64,000 nt of DNA from Asanoa ishikariensis. Lineage in GTDB: Bacteria; Actinomycetota; Actinomycetes; Mycobacteriales; Micromonosporaceae. Position 1 is the first letter of the stretch; every line of letters starts with the position of its first letter. The stretch lies in the NCBI RefSeq assembly GCF_900107455.1, contig NZ_FNQB01000003.1, positions 1,550,001-1,614,000 on the forward strand, given 5' to 3'. The position numbers and the translations under genes are program-made. Shown in pieces: positions 61,171 through 64,000 of the stretch. The notes beneath the pieces are model-generated. The model was given only the letters and a program-made list of their open reading frames with translations. It did no database searches and was not told where the DNA came from.

Positions 61171-62661
61171 GTGAACAGATTCCTTGCCGGCCTGGCAGCG
61201 GCGACCCTGCTGCCCGCCGGCATCACCGTCGCTGTGGCCGCACCGGCCATGGCCGCACCAGCGCCGGCCCCCGCGCCCGCATCGGCTCCCGCTGAGGCTG
61301 CCTCGCCGGAGATGCTCGCCGCGATGCAGCGCGACCTCGGCCTGACCGCCGACCAGGCCAAGGTCCGGATCGCCAAGGACGACGCCGCCAGCCGCACCGA
61401 GCTACGCCTGCGCAAGAGCCTGGGCGGGGCGTTCGGCGGCGCGTACGTGACTCGTACCGGCACGTTCGTGGTCAACGTGACCTCCGCGGCGCGGGTCGCC
61501 GAGGTGACCGCGGCCGGCGCTACCGCCAAGGTGGTCAGTCGCAGCTCAGCCGCGCTGGATGCGGTCAAGGCCCGCCTCGACGCCGCAGCGGCTTCGGCGC
61601 CCGCGTCTCGCGTACCCGGCTGGTATGTCGATGTCACGACCAACCGCGTCGTCGTGCTCGCGAAGGGTGGCACCGCCGCGGCCGCGCGGTTCGTCGCGGC
61701 CAGCGGCGCGGACGCTGCCGCTGTGGCGGTGGTCGCTTCTCTCGAGACGCCCCGCCTGCTGTACGACGTACGCGGCGGCGACGCCTACTACATGGGCGGC
61801 GGACGCTGCTCGGTCGGCCTGTCCGTCAACGGCGGCTTCGTCACCGCCGGCCACTGCGGCACCCCGGGCACCTCGACGCAGGGCTTCAACCAGGTCGCCC
61901 AGGGCACGTTCCAGGGCTCCTCGTTCCCCGGCAACGACTACGCGTGGGTGTCGGTCAACAGCAACTGGACCCCGCAGCCGTGGGTCAACAACTACAGCGG
62001 CGGCAACGTGACCGTGGCGGGCTCCACCGAGGCGGCCGTCGGCGCGGCCATCTGCCGCTCCGGCTCCACCACCGGCTGGCACTGCGGCACGATCTCCGCG
62101 AAGAACCAGACCGTCAACTACTCGCAGGGCTCGGTCAGCGGCCTGACCAGGACCAACGTGTGTGCCGAGCCCGGCGACTCCGGCGGCGGCTGGATGAGCG
62201 GCCAGCAGGGCCAGGGCGTCACCTCCGGCGGCTCCGGCAACTGCTCCAGCGGCGGCACGACCTACTACCAGCCGGTCAACGAGATCCTCTCGGTGTACGG
62301 CCTGACGCTGCGCACCTCCGGGGGCGGCGGTGACCCGAACCCGCCGACCGGCTGCACCGGCTACGAGTTCACCGTGAGCGGCTCGCTGTCCTCCGGCGGC
62401 AGCGTCTACCAGCCGAACGGCAGCTACTACTACTCGTCGCTGTCCGGCACCCACCGCGCCTGCCTCGACGGCCCGACCGGCACCGACTACGACCTGTACC
62501 TCCAGAAGTACAGCGGCTCGACCTGGGTCACCGTGGCGCAGGGCATCACGGCGGCGGCCGACGAGACGGTGTCCTACAACGGGACCGCCGGCTACTACCG
62601 CTACCGGGTGCACGCGTACAGCGGCTCCGGCAGCTACTCGCTGGGCTACAGCAACCCGTAA
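61171..62661 (+). CDS. Secreted S1-family (streptogrisin/alpha-lytic-type) serine protease
   Basis: A 496-residue preproenzyme. Signal peptide to about residue 28 (PAMAAPAPAP). The pro-region (residues 45-200) matches the alpha-lytic protease propeptide that folds the catalytic domain. The catalytic triad is His228 (TAGHCG), Asp256 (GNDYAWV) and Ser337 (GDSGGGW). A Gly/Pro linker leads to a C-terminal pre-peptidase-type beta domain (residues 400-496, Tyr/Ser/Gly-rich). AAGGAG lies six bases before the GTG. Codon choice is strongly biased to C-ending codons, as in highly expressed secreted enzymes. Confidence 0.95.
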   Translation: MNRFLAGLAAATLLPAGITVAVAAPAMAAPAPAPAPASAPAEAASPEMLAAMQRDLGLTADQAKVRIAKDDAASRTELRLRKSLGGAFGGAYVTRTGTFVVNVTSAARVAEVTAAGATAKVVSRSSAALDAVKARLDAAAASAPASRVPGWYVDVTTNRVVVLAKGGTAAAARFVAASGADAAAVAVVASLETPRLLYDVRGGDAYYMGGGRCSVGLSVNGGFVTAGHCGTPGTSTQGFNQVAQGTFQGSSFPGNDYAWVSVNSNWTPQPWVNNYSGGNVTVAGSTEAAVGAAICRSGSTTGWHCGTISAKNQTVNYSQGSVSGLTRTNVCAEPGDSGGGWMSGQQGQGVTSGGSGNCSSGGTTYYQPVNEILSVYGLTLRTSGGGGDPNPPTGCTGYEFTVSGSLSSGGSVYQPNGSYYYSSLSGTHRACLDGPTGTDYDLYLQKYSGSTWVTVAQGITAAADETVSYNGTAGYYRYRVHAYSGSGSYSLGYSNP

Positions 62662-62680
62662 ATAACGCCGCGCGTTCCTG

Positions 62681-62713
62681 CCTCGCCCGCCGTGTTCAGC
62701 CCGGCGGGCGAGG
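62681..62713. terminator. Hairpin after protease gene
   Basis: CCTCGCCCGCCG and CGGCGGGCGAGG form a perfect 12-bp stem with a 9-nt loop, 19 bp after the protease stop. The next gene's TAGGTT box follows immediately. Confidence 0.75.
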
Positions 62714-62719
62714 TAGGTT
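62714..62719 (+). promoter_or_regulatory. -10 box TAGGTT
   Basis: TAGGTT is followed by 7 nt and the ATG at 62727, a leaderless arrangement directly after the terminator stem. Confidence 0.45.
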
Positions 62720-62726
62720 GCGGTTC

Positions 62727-62945
62727 ATGACCGACGATCGTGAGAACGCGCGCCGCGCCGCCGCCGCGCACACCGAGGCGTCCCGCGAGCTCGAGGCGTT
62801 CCTGCGCCGGGCGCCCGAGGTGCCGGACCCGGCCGACATCGCCGAGTTCACGATCCTGCTGGCCCGCGAGGAAGAGGTCCGCGCGGAGCGGCAGGACGCG
62901 CTGGTCGCGTTCGGCCTGAGCGCACCGAGCATCGACGAGCCCTAG
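62727..62945 (+). CDS. Small hypothetical protein
   Basis: 72 residues, highly charged and helical (ARRAAAAHTEASRELEAFLRR, FTILLAREEEVRAERQDALV). No family recognised. Its stop overlaps the next GTG by one base (TAGTG), so the two are translationally coupled. Confidence 0.7.
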   Translation: MTDDRENARRAAAAHTEASRELEAFLRRAPEVPDPADIAEFTILLAREEEVRAERQDALVAFGLSAPSIDEP

Positions 62946-63322
62946 TGGCGGTTGCCCTGGTGGTGGTCGACGTCGCCAACGTGATCGGCTCCCGGCCGGA
63001 CGGGTGGTGGCGCGACCGGGCCGCTGCGGCCACGCGGCTGCGTGACGAGCTCGGGGCCTCGGTCGCCGCCGGCCATCCGATCGGCGACCTGTCTGCGGTC
63101 GAGCTGGTGCTGGTGGTCGAGGGCAAGGCCGGCGGGGTCGGGTCGGTGCCGGGCGTCGAGGTGATCTCCGCGCCGGGGTCGGGCGACGACGCCATAGTGG
63201 ACGTGGTCCGCGCGCGTGGGCAGGACCGTCCTGTCGTGGTGGTCACCGCCGACCGCGAGCTGCGGGGACGGGTGGTCGCCCTGGGCGCCACCGCGCACGG
63301 TCCACGTTGGTTGCGCCGTTAA
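62945..63322 (+). CDS. NYN/PIN-like domain protein
   Basis: A 125-residue protein. The first strand VALVVVDVANVIGSRPDGWW carries Asp9 and Asn12, matching the first motif of NYN-type RNases. Later acidic segments are GSGDDAIVDVV and VVTADRELRGRV, the pattern of PIN/NYN metal ligands. I infer a metal-dependent RNase-like or nucleotide-binding fold. Some databases label relatives as NTP pyrophosphohydrolase. It is coupled to the preceding small gene. Confidence 0.8.
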   Translation: MAVALVVVDVANVIGSRPDGWWRDRAAAATRLRDELGASVAAGHPIGDLSAVELVLVVEGKAGGVGSVPGVEVISAPGSGDDAIVDVVRARGQDRPVVVVTADRELRGRVVALGATAHGPRWLRR

Positions 63323-63333
63323 AGTGACCGGCC

Positions 63334-64000
63334 ATGGGGATCGACGATCTTGTTCGGCTCGTCCCGCCGCCTTCCCGGCCGGTCCACGCTGACGGCGACT
63401 GGGCCGAGGTCGAGCGACTGCTGGGCGTCGCTGTGCCGGCCGACTACCGTGCGCTGGTCGCGGCCTACGGCGCGGGTCAGTTCGCCGACATCGGCCTGCT
63501 CACCCCGTTCACCGATGCGGGCACGCACGCCAACCTGGTGTGGCAGGCGGGCGATTTCCTCGGCAGGTTCGCGGACGCCCGTGACGAGTTCCCCGAGGAT
63601 TTTCCCTATCCCCTGCACCCGGAGCCCGGCGGTCTGCTCCCGTGGGCCGGCACCGGCAACGGGGTCCAGCTCTGTTGGCTGACCGAGGGCGATCCGGACG
63701 CCTGGCCGGTCGTCGTGTTCGACTTCGCCCTGCGCTGCGACCGCTATGACCTCGGCGCCGTCGATCTGCTCCACGGTCACCTCAGCGGGCGCGCTCCGGT
63801 GCCCGGCCTCGGCACGGTTCACGCTGTCCCGAGGTTCGACGGTTCCCGCGACCGGGACCACGTATACGTGCGGTTGTCCGACGGGGACCGCCCGCACGAG
63901 GAGCGGCTGCGGATTCTCCGCGCGGCGCTGGCCCCGACGGCCGACCGTGGCGCTTTCGACGGCGGCCAGCAGCGGCAAGACCATTTCAAGGCCGTCGACC
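63334..64000 (+). CDS. SUKH/SMI1-KNR4-like protein (3' end outside window)
   Basis: The frame is open from ATG 63334 to the window end (222 codons seen). The start has the SUKH pattern DWAEVERLLGVAVPADYRALVAAYGAG, followed by LLPWAGTGNGVQLCW and the DPDAWPVVVFD strand. SUKH proteins are often immunity proteins against nuclease toxins but also occur alone. No toxin is visible in the window. The C-terminal part seen here looks like a second domain. Confidence 0.75.
   Translation, partial: MGIDDLVRLVPPPSRPVHADGDWAEVERLLGVAVPADYRALVAAYGAGQFADIGLLTPFTDAGTHANLVWQAGDFLGRFADARDEFPEDFPYPLHPEPGGLLPWAGTGNGVQLCWLTEGDPDAWPVVVFDFALRCDRYDLGAVDLLHGHLSGRAPVPGLGTVHAVPRFDGSRDRDHVYVRLSDGDRPHEERLRILRAALAPTADRGAFDGGQQRQDHFKAVD

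Overview
The window reads as chromosomal DNA of a high-GC actinobacterium, most likely Micromonosporaceae (Actinoplanes-like). Support: G/C-dominated third codon positions, frequent GTG starts, a mycothiol ligase (mshC), an F420-type luciferase-like oxidoreductase, DUF3090 and SCO1664-family genes, a PAC2 gene beside metH, and many TANNNT -10 boxes placed 6-7 nt before a start codon, as in leaderless actinobacterial mRNAs. I see no rRNA, tRNA, CRISPR array or complete insertion sequence. No gene-free stretch exceeds 300 bases.

Layout. 1-9.8 kb: a 5'-truncated cobalamin-dependent methionine synthase, then small regulator/target pairs (TetR with a VOC protein, PadR with a membrane protein, PadR with an alpha/beta hydrolase) and a large HTH/NB-ARC/TPR regulator. 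9.7-18.5 kb: an orphan response regulator, then two tandem ABC/FtsX-type exporters; the first ATPase carries a ~378-residue disordered repeat tail. 18.5-30 kb: HAD phosphatase, zinc metallopeptidase lipoprotein, ricin-type lectin, HxlR/quinone oxidoreductase pair, an ECF41-like sigma factor divergent from a SnoaL-like gene, a LysR/MFS/amidohydrolase unit and a truncated sulfotransferase. 30-34.8 kb: an accessory strip of small orphan genes, an IS481-type transposase remnant and a lipoprotein made of two FtsX extracellular domains. 35-41.7 kb: a second methionine synthase of actinobacterial type with PAC2, GntR/VOC and an SDR lacking its catalytic lysine. 42.1-47.1 kb: a 1,649-residue SEFIR-CHAT-NTPase-TPR protein, the main accessory feature. 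47.1-57.6 kb: MarR/cupin, aldo/keto reductase, then the conserved actinobacterial cluster LLM oxidoreductase-uppP-histidine phosphatase-DUF3090-SCO1664-mshC-GNAT-DUF5703-M20 peptidase. 57.6-64 kb: an ECF42 sigma/YCII/DUF998 operon, LysR, a secreted serine protease, a NYN-like protein and a SUKH-like gene cut by the window end.

How it fits together. The core genes cover one-carbon metabolism, undecaprenyl phosphate recycling and mycothiol synthesis. Most accessory genes are one-component regulators beside a single target, often with a visible palindromic operator. The SEFIR-CHAT-NTPase-TPR gene has the architecture of a bacterial NLR-like sensor/protease and is the best candidate for an undescribed immune-type system; it appears to stand alone, without an obvious operon partner.
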